Shown piece after piece: positions 18,596 to 30,226 of a stretch of DNA of 64,000 nt (position 1 is its first letter; the number at the start of each line of letters is the position of its first letter). The notes under the pieces were generated by a model. That model saw only the letters and a program-made list of their open reading frames with translations, made no database searches and was not told where the DNA came from. Origin of the DNA: Natrialba aegyptia DSM 13077. GTDB lineage: Archaea; Halobacteriota; Halobacteria; Halobacteriales; Natrialbaceae. The position numbers and the translations under genes were made by a program. The stretch lies in the NCBI RefSeq assembly GCF_000337535.1, contig NZ_AOIP01000031.1, positions 62,001 through 126,000 of the forward strand, in the 5' to 3' direction.

Positions 18596-18614
18596 GACTC
18601 AGCGGTGCTCGTCG

Positions 18615-18749
18615 TTAGGCCCACTCGGTGTAGCCGCACTTGCCACAGTGCTTGCGGTCGCCGTGGTCGGCGAGGAAGACGTCGCCACAGCGGGGACACT
18701 GCTCGCCCTCGATGCTGCCGTCGTCGCCGTAGAGTTCGTAGCGCGCCAT
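18615..18749 (-). CDS. rps27ae: 30S ribosomal protein S27ae
   Basis: 44-residue zinc-ribbon ribosomal protein: [15 protein letters not shown], then CPRC and, 13 residues later, [11 protein letters not shown], giving four cysteines for one zinc. Its ATG directly follows the TAA of S24e with no gap, a conserved archaeal arrangement. Archaeal S27ae lacks the ubiquitin fused in eukaryotes. Confidence 0.96.
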   Translation of the reverse strand: MARYELYGDDGSIEGEQCPRCGDVFLADHGDRKHCGKCGYTEWA

Positions 18750-19070
18750 TTATGCTTCCTCCGGATCAGCGTCTGCTTCAGCCTCTTCCTCGACGCCGAT
18801 CTTGTTGCGCTCGAGCATGTGGTCCTGTTCGACGTCGCGGGCGTGGTCTGCGGTGTCGTAGACCTTTGCCTCGCCGACGGTCTTTCGCATCCCGAACTTG
18901 GTTTCGAGTTTGCGGATGACGACCTCGTCGGCGTCCTTGTTCAGTTTCGCCGCGAGGCTGTCACGAACCTGGAGGCGCTCCGGGGTTGCGTCCTCGTGGG
19001 TCAGTTCGAACGTCACGTCCGTCCGGTGCAACATGGGGTTCTCCGATTCGGAGATGATGTCGACGTCCAT
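18750..19070 (-). CDS. rps24e: 30S ribosomal protein S24e
   Basis: 106-residue ribosomal protein. MDVDIISESENPMLHRTDV, THEDATPERLQVRDSLAAKL and FGMRKTVGEAKVYDT are the S24e signature. The C-terminal ~20 residues are an acidic tail usual for halophiles. First gene of the S24e-S27ae-kae1/bud32 operon; the promoter should lie in 19071-19130, where the sequence is AT-richer. Confidence 0.96.
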   Translation of the reverse strand: MDVDIISESENPMLHRTDVTFELTHEDATPERLQVRDSLAAKLNKDADEVVIRKLETKFGMRKTVGEAKVYDTADHARDVEQDHMLERNKIGVEEEAEADADPEEA

Positions 19071-19127
19071 GATATCACTCAGTTACCCTACTATCCCCGT
19101 GTAGCGCCTAAAAGGATTTCGAAGCGA

Positions 19128-19268
19128 CCAGTGACTGCTGCTACTCGCGGCGGAACTCCTCGCAAGTGTCCCAACTCTCGGAACCGTCCTGAGCACTGCC
19201 GTCGTCGCGCCGGTTTACGCCGTCGTGATCGTCGTATTGCTCGGGTGTGACGGTGACGGCGTATCGCG
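19128..19268 (+). pseudogene. Possible remnant of a small hydrophobic protein gene
   Basis: From just after a TGA near 19125, one plus-strand frame reads about 35 hydrophobic residues (LLLAAELLASVPTLG..., ...YAVVIVVLLG) with no start codon in front. This looks like the body of a one- or two-pass membrane peptide that has lost its beginning, or it may be coincidence. It ends inside the 3' part of the convergent BNR gene. Confidence 0.25.
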
Positions 19269-20378
19269 TTACGCCGAGACGACGGCGATTCCTCGCGGCG
19301 TCTGCATCTCGAGTTCATCGGGCCACTCGATGTCGACCCGTTCCCATCGGTCCCCGAAGTCAGCGGTGACCAACAGCCCTCGATTGTTCACGCCGTAGAC
19401 GGTGTCGTCGCCTGTCGTCGCGAAGACGGTCCGGACGACGCCCTCGCCGGTCGGCAATCCGTTGTCGTCGAGACGCTCCCACGACGCACCCGCTGTGCGG
19501 CGGTAGACGTACGACTCGGCGCGGCTGGCGGTGTGAGCCGTTGACGCCCCGCTCGCGCTCGAGAGCAGCACCTGGTCCGGATCGGCGGGGTTCGGGACGA
19601 CGCTCCAACAGTAGCGGTGGCCGAGACCGTCCTGCGGATTCTCCCAGTGTTCGCCGCCGTCGTCGCTTTCGGCGTAGCCATCGCCGGCTGCGGCGTAGAG
19701 TCGTCCTTCCCGATCGGGATGCGTCGCCAGGCTGTGATTGTCCAGCCGCGAGCCGTCGGGCCGCTCGTGCCACGTCTCGCCGCCGTCGGTACTGTAGACG
19801 AACGCGCCCGCCTCGATGCCGACGTAGAGTCGATCCGGGTCGAACGGATCGACCTCGAGCCAGCGGACGTGGTGCGTGTGGGGCCGCGGCGGGAAGTACC
19901 ACTCCGATTCCGAGGGCAGGTCGGTCAGCCCGCCGAGTTCAGTCCAGGAGTCGCCGCCGTCCGTGCTCCGGTAGACGCGGCTGGGTTCGGTGCCGGCGTA
20001 AAGCACGGCCGGGTCGTGCGGGCTGATCGCGAGCGACATGACGGCTTCGCTCGCGAACACGTCGCCGGTTTCGAGTCGATCGAACGTCTCGCCGCCGTCG
20101 GTGCTTCGAAAGAGACCATGTTCGAACGTGCCGACGAACAATCGTTCGGGCGCGTCGGGGGAGACCGCAACGCACCGGAGTTTGTGACCGGAGAGCCGGG
20201 TGGTCGTCGTCCAGTCGGCGGTCGTTTCCGCCGCCGTCTCCACCGTGCTCGTCGTCTCCGACGTGGTGGCTGTGTCCGACGAGGACGAGGACGAGAACGA
20301 GGACTGTGACGACGACTGCGCTGCAGCGTCAGCCGTACAGACGAGGAGTCGATCCCGAAGGGCGATAGCGATACGCAT
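19269..20378 (-). CDS. BNR/YCF48-type beta-propeller repeat protein
   Basis: 369-residue protein built from repeated S-T-D-G-G-E-x-(T/F/W) blocks (for example LFRSTDGGETFDRL, VYRSTDGGDSWTEL, FVYSTDGGETWHER), each preceded by an LYVG/LFVGTF strand. That is the BNR/sortilin-like propeller seen in sialidases and photosystem assembly factors, but no glycosidase active-site arginines or Asp-box catalytic set can be recognised. A Ser/Thr/Ala-rich stretch (residues ~20-55) sits between the first strand and the propeller. ATG at 20378 begins MRIAIALRDRLLVCTADAAA, probably the first blade rather than a signal peptide. Ligand unknown. Confidence 0.8.
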   Translation of the reverse strand: MRIAIALRDRLLVCTADAAAQSSSQSSFSSSSSSDTATTSETTSTVETAAETTADWTTTTRLSGHKLRCVAVSPDAPERLFVGTFEHGLFRSTDGGETFDRLETGDVFASEAVMSLAISPHDPAVLYAGTEPSRVYRSTDGGDSWTELGGLTDLPSESEWYFPPRPHTHHVRWLEVDPFDPDRLYVGIEAGAFVYSTDGGETWHERPDGSRLDNHSLATHPDREGRLYAAAGDGYAESDDGGEHWENPQDGLGHRYCWSVVPNPADPDQVLLSSASGASTAHTASRAESYVYRRTAGASWERLDDNGLPTGEGVVRTVFATTGDDTVYGVNNRGLLVTADFGDRWERVDIEWPDELEMQTPRGIAVVSA

Positions 20379-20437
20379 ACTCTGTAGTAGGCGTTCGATC
20401 CTCAAACGAGTCGCGGTGCGTTCGCATGCACGGCCGG

Positions 20438-20851
20438 TTACTCGACAGTAAACAGTTCCTCGTCGAGTTGCACCCCGCCCAACCCGCACTCGAGCGCTCC
20501 GAACGCGAGAATCAGCGAGGTTCCGAGGGCAAGACAGGCTGTCAGTATCCCCCACCCGCCCGGCGCGGTCAGCAGTTGCAGGAAGCCGACTGAACTCGCT
20601 GCGACCGACAGGACGGCCAGCCCGACTGCAGCGATTCGCGGCCAGCCAACCGTCGTAACGCCGAGCGCGATACGATCGCGGACGCCGACGACGAGCAGCG
20701 CGAGGCCGCCGAACGCGAGCCACCCGATCAGAAACAGATCGATCGTCGTCGTCGGCCCGCCGAGTGCGAACAGTCCGGCGACGACCGCAAGCGTCACTCC
20801 TCCGCACACACCGAGTCGCCGCCGAAGCGAGTTCGTCGTGAGTATCGACAT
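20438..20851 (-). CDS. Small multi-pass membrane protein, unknown
   Basis: 137 residues with about four hydrophobic segments (TLAVVAGLFALGG, LFLIGWLAFGGLALLVVGV, AAVGLAVLSVAASSVGFLQ, ILTACLALGTSLILAFGAL) and a short acidic C-terminus. No motif or family recognised. It lies on the same strand as the BNR gene, 59 bases upstream of its start, so cotranscription is possible. Confidence 0.6.
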   Translation of the reverse strand: MSILTTNSLRRRLGVCGGVTLAVVAGLFALGGPTTTIDLFLIGWLAFGGLALLVVGVRDRIALGVTTVGWPRIAAVGLAVLSVAASSVGFLQLLTAPGGWGILTACLALGTSLILAFGALECGLGGVQLDEELFTVE

Positions 20852-20935
20852 TCGACGTTCGTTGTCCGTCTTTGTAGTCGACCTCGGTAATCGTTCGGAT
20901 TTGCGGCGGTGTGTGAGACGGCGTAGCGCGGGGTA

Positions 20936-23899
<2,964 letters not shown>

Positions 23900-24096
23900 C
23901 GGTCTGCACTCGTCGGACGACGGGAGAACGGTGGTCGCAGTACCGGTGCTCGATTCATCGTAGTTGTGTCAGTAGCCGAAGCAACTTAACGGGTCTGAAA
24001 GCCAAATGACGTGGTCATTGGTAACTATTAGCGCCACTCCATGCGGTGGCTCGGTCCGACCAAAGTATCTTCGGTCGGTAGCCCGAACAGTCATGC
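23900..24096. other. Divergent intergenic region upstream of uvrA
   Basis: Contains two short hairpins on the plus strand: GCCAC...GTGGC around 24031-24047 and CCGACC...GGTCGG around 24056-24078, just before the gene at 24097. They could be operator sites or part of a 5' leader; nothing more can be said. Confidence 0.35.
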
Positions 24097-24669
24097 ATGA
24101 GCGACGACAGCGGGAGCGAGCCGACACTGTCGGTCGACGAGTTCGTCGAGTACTGTCGGACGCAGGCGGGGCTGCTCAGCGGTCACGTCGAGACCATGCG
24201 CGAGGAGGCCGACGACCTGCTCGACGACATCGACGCGGACATGGCCGAGATCCGGTCGCGACTCGAGGCGAAGTCGTCGGGCGTCAACGGGACGAAGACA
24301 CCGTCGCCGACGGGCGCTACCGGAGCCGCGGGTCCGAACGCAACCGATACCGATCTCGAGGAGATCGAAGCGCTCGAGAACGATGTCGAGGAAAAACAGT
24401 TTCTCGTCGAGGCGAAGCAGACGCGAATGGCAGCCTTCCAGCAACTCGCGGCCGACTACACTGAACTCGGGGCCGAACTCCAGTCGGACGTAACGGACGG
24501 GCAGGAAGCGCTGGAACGGGTCATCCACTTCGAGGCCGACCGCGACGCACCGGTATACTTCGAGGATCGGCAGACGGTGTACGAGGCCGCGGCTGCGAGT
24601 TCGAGTGGCGAGCCGGCGGACGGAAACGGCGTCACCGGCGGTGACGAGCGGCCGGACGAGAACGGTTAG
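24097..24669 (+). CDS. Coiled-coil acidic protein, unknown
   Basis: 190 residues, strongly acidic and mostly helical: two coiled-coil stretches (residues ~10-60 and ~85-150, for example EEIEALENDVEEKQFLVEAK) separated by a Gly/Ala/Thr/Pro linker, ending in a disordered tail. Such halobacterial proteins often start LSVDEFVEYCRTQAGLLSGHVE. No catalytic motif is visible. It is convergent with the PRC-barrel-like gene, overlapping its 3' end by four bases. Confidence 0.65.
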   Translation: MSDDSGSEPTLSVDEFVEYCRTQAGLLSGHVETMREEADDLLDDIDADMAEIRSRLEAKSSGVNGTKTPSPTGATGAAGPNATDTDLEEIEALENDVEEKQFLVEAKQTRMAAFQQLAADYTELGAELQSDVTDGQEALERVIHFEADRDAPVYFEDRQTVYEAAAASSSGEPADGNGVTGGDERPDENG

Positions 24670-24905
24670 AGGTCGCCTCGGAGCACGACGTCGTCGCCGA
24701 CCGACGCGAGCATTTCCTCCGTGACGGTGTAGTCCTCTTCGTCTTTGCCCTCCCAGCCGAGGGAGGCGAGCAGGTGTTCTGCGATCGACGGATTGGGATC
24801 GACGGCGGCGCGATTCCCGTCGACTTTCGCAACGATCCCGAGTTCTTTCCCTTCCGCATCGACGACCGTCTTGCCGACGTCGTCTTCGGTCAGTGGTGCT
24901 GTCAT
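24666..24905 (-). CDS. Small PRC-barrel-like protein
   Basis: 79 residues. VGKTVVDAEGKELGIVAKVDGNRAAVD matches the first half of a PRC-barrel (photoreaction-centre/RimM-type) beta fold; the second half ends in DVVLRGDL. Halobacteria have many such single-domain genes of unknown role, some induced by stress. ATG at 24905. Confidence 0.65.
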   Translation of the reverse strand: MTAPLTEDDVGKTVVDAEGKELGIVAKVDGNRAAVDPNPSIAEHLLASLGWEGKDEEDYTVTEEMLASVGDDVVLRGDL

Positions 24906-25117
24906 ACGAACCGATAGGTCGATATCGCGGATAACGCTCCGGCCGTCTCCTGCTGGCTCGCACGGCGTGGCAATGGCGTCCCCGGAGTATATACTGCTGG
25001 CACCCGTGGACGCTACTGCGGTGCCCTTTCCACGCTGACCGTCGCGAGCGCGGTTCGAGCCGAAACGCAGAATCGGAGCCTCGGCTCGATAGAGCAGATC
25101 ACCAGATCAACGCTACA

Positions 25118-25267
25118 ATGAGCCACACACTCGAAATCAGCGACGATCTCAAGGACCGACTCGACGAACACCGTGAGCCGGGCCAGTCCCCCGAAGAACT
25201 CATCGCAGAACTGGTGTCGATGTACGAGACGGAGGGGACCTTCCTGCAGGAAGGCTACTCCGAGTGA
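25118..25267 (+). CDS. 49-residue antitoxin-like (DUF7557/VapB-type) protein
   Basis: MSHTLEISDDLKDRLDEHREPGQSPEELIAEL is the ribbon-helix-helix-like pattern of VapB antitoxins and of a small halobacterial family I recall as DUF7557: one strand, then helix L-K-D-R-L, then S-x-x-E-L-I. No toxin gene adjoins it. Its last 13 bases overlap the 3' end of the convergent methyltransferase gene, so the two transcripts are complementary there. Confidence 0.65.
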   Translation: MSHTLEISDDLKDRLDEHREPGQSPEELIAELVSMYETEGTFLQEGYSE

Positions 25268-26010
25268 CGCGTTGTCGGCAGCCCGGACGTCGCTCTTTTG
25301 GCGTCGAGTTCAGCGGCCAGATACCGCCAGTGCTCGTCCTGGTCGGCGAACGACTCCGTCGTCCCCCACTCGTCGGTAATCCTAAAGCCGGCCGCCCGTA
25401 ACTGCTCTCGCGTCGCCTCGATGCCGGCGATGTGCCACTGCATCTCGACACCGCTGTCGAGCCAGTCGGGATTCGTCCCGGTCCACTCGCTCGCCCCCTC
25501 CGAGACGAGCACGCGACCGCCCGGGCGCAGGACGCGACTGAACTCGTCGATGACCGCCCGGTGGTCTGCGAGCGGCACGTGGATCAGCGAGTGGAGCGCG
25601 GTGACGGCGTCACAGCAGTCATCACGAAGGGGGAGGCGCGTCATATCGCCCTGCGAGAGGGCTGCCGTCGGCGCGTTTTCCGCGGCGAGTTCGAGTTGGG
25701 TGCGCGAGACGTCGATGCCGATTGCCTCGCGGGTTCCGTTTTCGTCGGTGTTTCCGTCTCCGTTTCCGTCTTCGTTCGCGTTCCCGTCCCCGTTTCCGTC
25801 GCTGGTTCGAGGTCCGTCCCCGTCGAGGTCGCGGAGAACGGGCGTTCCTTGCCCGCAGCCGGCGTCGAGCACCCGTCCCGGGGTCTCCATCGAGCGCAGA
25901 AAGGTCGCGAGCACGTCGCGTTCGCGTCCGTCCTCGTTCGCCGCTCGTTCCGCGGCGTACGTCTCCGCGAGTTCGTCGTACCCGCGTCGAACGGCTGTCT
26001 TGTCGACCAT
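25255..26010 (-). CDS. Class I SAM-dependent methyltransferase
   Basis: 251-residue Rossmann methyltransferase of the UbiE/BioC type. VLDAGCGQGTPVL is motif I, GDMTRLPLRDDCCDAVTALHSLIHV supplies the acidic loop and motif IV, and EFSRVLRPGGRVLVSEG is motif VI. Between strands 1 and 2 (residues ~65-95) there is an unusual Asn-Gly-Asp repeat encoded by imperfect hexanucleotides around 25735-25805, which would form a disordered acidic loop next to the SAM site. Substrate unknown. ATG at 26010. Confidence 0.85.
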   Translation of the reverse strand: MVDKTAVRRGYDELAETYAAERAANEDGRERDVLATFLRSMETPGRVLDAGCGQGTPVLRDLDGDGPRTSDGNGDGNANEDGNGDGNTDENGTREAIGIDVSRTQLELAAENAPTAALSQGDMTRLPLRDDCCDAVTALHSLIHVPLADHRAVIDEFSRVLRPGGRVLVSEGASEWTGTNPDWLDSGVEMQWHIAGIEATREQLRAAGFRITDEWGTTESFADQDEHWRYLAAELDAKRATSGLPTTRHSE

Positions 26011-26038
26011 GGGCGACGATCCGCCTACTGGGTAATCA

Positions 26039-26086
26039 AGTTTCGGTGCACGGAGCCTGCTGGATGATCGAGTTTCGGTGCACGGA
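26039..26086. repeat. Direct repeat of AGTTTCGGTGCACGGA upstream of the methyltransferase
   Basis: Two perfect 16-base copies at 26039-26054 and 26071-26086, spaced 32 bases (about three helical turns). They lie in the short gap between the methyltransferase start and the nrfD stop and could be operator sites. Confidence 0.55.
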
Positions 26087-26142
26087 ACGGGATCGCGGGC
26101 GAGCGCAGGACGGCGCGACGGCGATACGGGAGGGGAACTCGG

Positions 26143-27507
26143 TCAGTCGCGCGTCGGTGGGCCGGTGCCGGACTCTCGGTGCTCGTCGTCTTCGCCGCGT
26201 TCGAGACGGAGGTGGTCGATAGCGTGGAGTTCGAGCACGGGGATGACCTTGGCGACGAGGAGGAAGAACAGCGAGACCATGCCGATCGTCCCGGTGAGCG
26301 AGGCGAACTCGATCAGGCTGGGAATGTAGTGGCCAGGTGTTGCGGCGTAGATTTCGAACGCGGGGTACTCCAGGCCTTCGACGACGAACAGGACCTTCTC
26401 GAGGATCGTCCCGAGGAGGATTGCAACCGCGGCGATGGCGGCGCGCCGTCGGGTAAACAGCGCGGGGCGAATCGTCTGTGCGAAGATGTACGCGAGGGTG
26501 AGACTAACGAGCGTCATCGAGGTGAGGTAGATGGGGCTACCGAGGGACGCTGCCCAGACGTGACCCAGGTCGGTCGGCGGGGCGAAGGTGCCGGTGAGTA
26601 TCTGCTGTAGTTGGAGCCACAGGAACAGGAGGCTGAAGAAGCCGAGCCAGAGCGTGAGTCCGCGGAAGATGTCGTCGGTGATGATGTGGTCCCAGTCGTA
26701 TGCGCGACGGAAGGCGCTGGCGAGGAGAATAACGCCGCTGATCGCGGAGGTCAGGGCGATGGTGAGAAACTGCGGTCCCTGAACGCCGCCGAACCAGCGC
26801 GGCAGGGTCGGGAGCACGGCGAACAGCCACGGGATCACGCCGCCGTGGAGCAGCAGTGGTGCCATGATGATGATGGCCAGTGCGATCCACCAGACCATTC
26901 GCTGGACGACCTCGTCCTCGCGTTCGGTGTAACCGATCGTCAGCATGTTGTAGATCGGATTGAAGCGGTCCGGCAGATCGGACTGCAGCCGGCTGATGTC
27001 GTACCGGAGCGTCAGTGCGAGATACGTCGCCGTCAGGACGAAGTAGGCCGTGATGACGGTCACGTCCCACACCAGCGGTGATGCGTGGACGGTGATGTGG
27101 TAGTGGCCGGCGATGCTCGTGACCATCCGATCCGGTCGGCCGAGGTGGACGACGATGTAGAACGCGGCGGCGGAGAGCGCACCGATGGTGAGCAGTTCGG
27201 CCAGACGGGCGACCGGCATGTAGCGGTCCATGCCGAGCAGTCGGACTGCAGCGGAGAGGATGATGCCACCGTGGGCGATCCCGACCCACCAGATGAACGC
27301 GCCGATGTAGATTCCCCACGTGACGCCGCCGCCGGTCCCCCAGTCACCCAGCCCGGTGACGACCATCCCCTCCGTGAGCTGATAGCCCCACCCGAGGAGA
27401 AAGAGCCCGAACGCCAACCCAGCAATAGCAACGAGAACGTAGTATACGGTCGATGTTTGCCGGATCGGCCGAAGCACGTCCGCCTCGGAGGGTGATTTCG
27501 TGCTCAT
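26143..27507 (-). CDS. nrfD: NrfD/PsrC-family integral membrane subunit
   Basis: 454-residue membrane protein with about ten transmembrane helices, the quinone-interacting anchor type of NrfD/PsrC/DmsC-like respiratory complexes. Recognisable stretches are TWGIYIGAFIWWVGIAHGGI, VVHLGRPDRM and SPLVWDVTVITAYF near the middle. These subunits normally work with an iron-sulfur ferredoxin subunit and a molybdo- or cytochrome subunit; none is encoded next to it. The ATG at 27507 directly abuts a palindrome. The nearest neighbours are a universal stress protein and an FAD oxidoreductase. Confidence 0.85.
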   Translation of the reverse strand: MSTKSPSEADVLRPIRQTSTVYYVLVAIAGLAFGLFLLGWGYQLTEGMVVTGLGDWGTGGGVTWGIYIGAFIWWVGIAHGGIILSAAVRLLGMDRYMPVARLAELLTIGALSAAAFYIVVHLGRPDRMVTSIAGHYHITVHASPLVWDVTVITAYFVLTATYLALTLRYDISRLQSDLPDRFNPIYNMLTIGYTEREDEVVQRMVWWIALAIIIMAPLLLHGGVIPWLFAVLPTLPRWFGGVQGPQFLTIALTSAISGVILLASAFRRAYDWDHIITDDIFRGLTLWLGFFSLLFLWLQLQQILTGTFAPPTDLGHVWAASLGSPIYLTSMTLVSLTLAYIFAQTIRPALFTRRRAAIAAVAILLGTILEKVLFVVEGLEYPAFEIYAATPGHYIPSLIEFASLTGTIGMVSLFFLLVAKVIPVLELHAIDHLRLERGEDDEHRESGTGPPTRD

Positions 27508-27522
27508 TGTGAGTGTCTCACA
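27508..27522. promoter_or_regulatory. 15-bp palindrome TGTGAG-TGT-CTCACA touching the nrfD start codon
   Basis: Perfect 6+3+6 inverted repeat in the bases immediately before the nrfD ATG. On the transcript it would form a hairpin masking initiation; on DNA it resembles a dimeric-regulator operator. Confidence 0.45.
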
Positions 27523-27685
27523 CGTCGTACCGCAGCGACACAGTTTGTTTCGAGCGTTGGCCTTGCAAGGATCGGATAGGTGGACAGAACCAGCACGCTC
27601 TCCGGAATCGTGTCCTTGCACTCCCGACTCGCAGAACGTGTGGTAACAAGTGTCATTCAAGTAGCCAGGTGCCGTAGAAACACCC

Positions 27686-28102
27686 ATGCACCTGCTCGTC
27701 GCGCTCGACGACTCCGAGCCGGGCTGGGCCGCGCTCGAGTACGCCCTCAGGGAGCACCCGGACGACGAGATTACCGTTCTTCACACCATCTCCCTCTCGG
27801 AAAGCAGCTACGGCGAGTTCGCGCATCTGGGTGCCGGACCGCTGCTCGAGCAACGCCGAGAGCGAGCGACGGGCCTATTCGAGGCGGCTCACGACCGCGC
27901 CGCGGCGGCCGAGCAGTCGGTGGCGACCGAACTGGTCGAGGGACGACCGGCCCGCACGATTGTCGACTACGCTCGCGAACACGCCGTCGATCGGATCGTC
28001 ATCGGCAGTCACGGCCGGACGGGGGTCTCGCGGGCGCTACTGGGAAGTGTCGCGGAACAGGTCGTTCGTCGAGCACCGGTTCCAGTGACGATCGTTCGAT
28101 AA
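27686..28102 (+). CDS. Universal stress protein (UspA family)
   Basis: 138 residues: MHLLVALDDSEPGWAALEYAL at the N-terminus and the ATP-binding signature IGSHGRTGVSRALLGSVAEQVVRRAPVPVTIVR (G-2x-G-9x-G-S/T) at the C-terminus. These form cytoplasmic dimers that bind ATP. It is divergent from nrfD with 178 bases between them and convergent with the FAD oxidoreductase, so the region may be a stress or low-oxygen group. Confidence 0.93.
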   Translation: MHLLVALDDSEPGWAALEYALREHPDDEITVLHTISLSESSYGEFAHLGAGPLLEQRRERATGLFEAAHDRAAAAEQSVATELVEGRPARTIVDYAREHAVDRIVIGSHGRTGVSRALLGSVAEQVVRRAPVPVTIVR

Positions 28103-28142
28103 CGGACTGAGATCGGTATCGACGCCAAACTGCGAAGGAGCC

Positions 28143-29387
28143 TTACTGCTCTTGGCTCTGTGCAGGCGCGAGGTCGTCGATTTCGACGGACGGCTCGAGA
28201 AGGACCTCCGCCTGCTCGCCGATGTCGCGCTGTTCGCGCATCAACTGCTTGAGCGTCCGCTGCGGCGAGAGGTCGCCGATGAGCACACCGCCGACGATCT
28301 TGCCGTCCTTGATCGCGATGCGTCGCCACTCGGTGTCGCTGTACCGGCGTTCGACGTGTTCGTCACCGAGCGTCGGATGACCGAAGGAAAGGAACGGGAA
28401 GTCAAAGTGCGTAATCGAGTACGACGAAACCCACTCGAACACTTCGTCCTCGTCGTCTGCAGCCATATTGACCGCCGCGACGCGACCCTGTTCCTTCGCC
28501 GATCCCCAGGACCCGTTCTGGGCCTCTTCGTCGAGCAGCACGTCGTAGAAGCGGGTAATGTCTCCCGCCGCGTAGATATCGTCGACGTTCGTCTGCATGA
28601 ACTCGTCGACGACGATGCCGTTGTTCATCTCGAGGCCGACCCCGCGGAGGAACTCGGTGTTGAACGTCAGCCCGATCGCGACGCCGGCGAAGTCACACTC
28701 GTATCGCTCGCCGTTCGGGTCGACGGCGGCCGTGACCTGTCCGTCCGCGTCGGTCTCGAAGTGGTCGACGCCGCTGTCGAAGACCGGTTCGACGCCCTTC
28801 TCGCGCATGCCCTCGTGCATGATCTCCGCGCCGTCCCCGGAGAGCGCGTAGCGCCACCAGCGGTCGCCGCGCATGAGGTACTTGCCCTCGACGCCCTGTG
28901 CGCCACAGACGGCGGCGAAGTCGATACCGAGGAGTCCAGCACCGACGATGACGCCGTTCTCCGCGGCTTCCGCGCTCTCGCGGATGCGACGGGCGTCCTG
29001 GAACGTCCAGAAGTGGTGGACGCCCTCGGCATCGCTGTCGTCGACCGGCAGCTGGGTCGGCGTTCCGCCGGTCGCGATAAGCAGCTTATCGTAGGTGATG
29101 TCCTCTCCCTCGTGGGTGTGGACGATCTTCTCGTCCGGATCGACCGTCGTCACGTGCGTGTTGAGCGAGAGGTCGATGTCACGCTCTTCGTACCACTCTT
29201 CGTCGTGAATCGAGATCGGTGCTTCGGGAAGCTTGCCCTTCGCGTGTTCCTTGATGAGAATGCGATTGTACAGCGACTCCCCCTCATCGGTGATGACGGT
29301 GATCGATGACTCCGGGTCTTCTTCCCGGAGGGTCTCGGCAGCCGAACTGCCCGAGATACCGTCCCCGATGATGACGTAGTCTGTCAT
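28143..29387 (-). CDS. NAD(P)/FAD-dependent oxidoreductase (pyridine nucleotide-disulfide family)
   Basis: 414-residue flavoprotein. N-terminal YVIIGDGISGSSAAETLRE binds FAD, VIVGAGLLGIDFAAVCGAQG is the NAD(P) site, and TNVDDIYAAGDITRFYD is the second FAD motif. There is no redox-active CxxC pair, so it is closer to nitrite-reductase-like, rubredoxin- or ferredoxin-reductase members than to disulfide reductases. The conserved LYNRILIKEHAKGK resembles the NirB N-terminal region. It probably feeds electrons to a protein partner; nrfD nearby is a candidate only by position. Confidence 0.85.
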   Translation of the reverse strand: MTDYVIIGDGISGSSAAETLREEDPESSITVITDEGESLYNRILIKEHAKGKLPEAPISIHDEEWYEERDIDLSLNTHVTTVDPDEKIVHTHEGEDITYDKLLIATGGTPTQLPVDDSDAEGVHHFWTFQDARRIRESAEAAENGVIVGAGLLGIDFAAVCGAQGVEGKYLMRGDRWWRYALSGDGAEIMHEGMREKGVEPVFDSGVDHFETDADGQVTAAVDPNGERYECDFAGVAIGLTFNTEFLRGVGLEMNNGIVVDEFMQTNVDDIYAAGDITRFYDVLLDEEAQNGSWGSAKEQGRVAAVNMAADDEDEVFEWVSSYSITHFDFPFLSFGHPTLGDEHVERRYSDTEWRRIAIKDGKIVGGVLIGDLSPQRTLKQLMREQRDIGEQAEVLLEPSVEIDDLAPAQSQEQ

Positions 29388-29590
29388 ATCTCGACCGTTC
29401 GTAATGCGGGTTAAAGTGGATTGCTATCTCGTTCATTTTCCCGTTCGACCCTGAAGATTGCAACAATTGTCAGTTTCAGCCCGATGCTTGTGAACATTGG
29501 TAATACCAGTCCGGTGCTGAACCGACACCCGAACCGCGTGACCAACACCGTCCCGAACCGCTCTTTAGGGACGCCACCGTACTATCCGCT

Positions 29591-30226
29591 ATGAAACTCC
29601 GCCAGAACGCGCGCCACTTCGCCTCCCGAACGGCGCTCCAGACGCCCGTCGTTCGATCCGTCGCCACCGCCGGACTCGTCCGTCTCCACACGGGCGTTTT
29701 CCTCGACAAAGCAGACCCCGCCCACGCCGACGAGCGCGAGGACCACCTCGACGACCTCTTCGAGGCCACGATCGACACCTACCTGCGGGCGCTCAAGGAC
29801 GGCTACTCCGAGGCCGAAGCCCGCGAAATCACCCACATCCAGGCCGCGTTCGACTTCTACAACCACGGCTGGACCGAAATGATGGAATTCCCCACTGACG
29901 AACTCGACGCCCACTACGACCGCTACCGCGAGTTCTTCGAGCGCTGGGACATTACGATCGACGAGCCGCTCGGCCAGTTCGCGCCGCCGGCGGGACTGAC
30001 CGAGGCCCCGTCGACGCCCGAGAAACTCGACGATCCCGTCCATCCCCACGCGGAGGGCGGCTTTGCGGACGACGTCTACGTCGAAACCGAGTCGGGTGAG
30101 ACCGTCGTCGGCGGGCGGGACGAACCCGCTGACGTCGACGTTTCGCAGGCGGTCGGCGTCCGCGATGACGCCGGGACGAACGCGCCCGAGAACGAAAACG
30201 AGAGCGGCGGCGACAGCGAGAACTGA
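29591..30226 (+). CDS. DUF6149 family protein
   Basis: 211-residue halobacterial protein. The conserved helical part spans residues ~1-135: MKLRQNARHFASR, VRLHTGVFLDKADPAHADEREDHLDDLF, YSEAEAREITHIQAAFDFYNHGWTEMMEFP. The invariant FYNHGW is the most striking element, which I recall from DUF6149. An acidic disordered tail follows. Function unknown. Divergent from the flavoprotein gene. Confidence 0.75.
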   Translation: MKLRQNARHFASRTALQTPVVRSVATAGLVRLHTGVFLDKADPAHADEREDHLDDLFEATIDTYLRALKDGYSEAEAREITHIQAAFDFYNHGWTEMMEFPTDELDAHYDRYREFFERWDITIDEPLGQFAPPAGLTEAPSTPEKLDDPVHPHAEGGFADDVYVETESGETVVGGRDEPADVDVSQAVGVRDDAGTNAPENENESGGDSEN

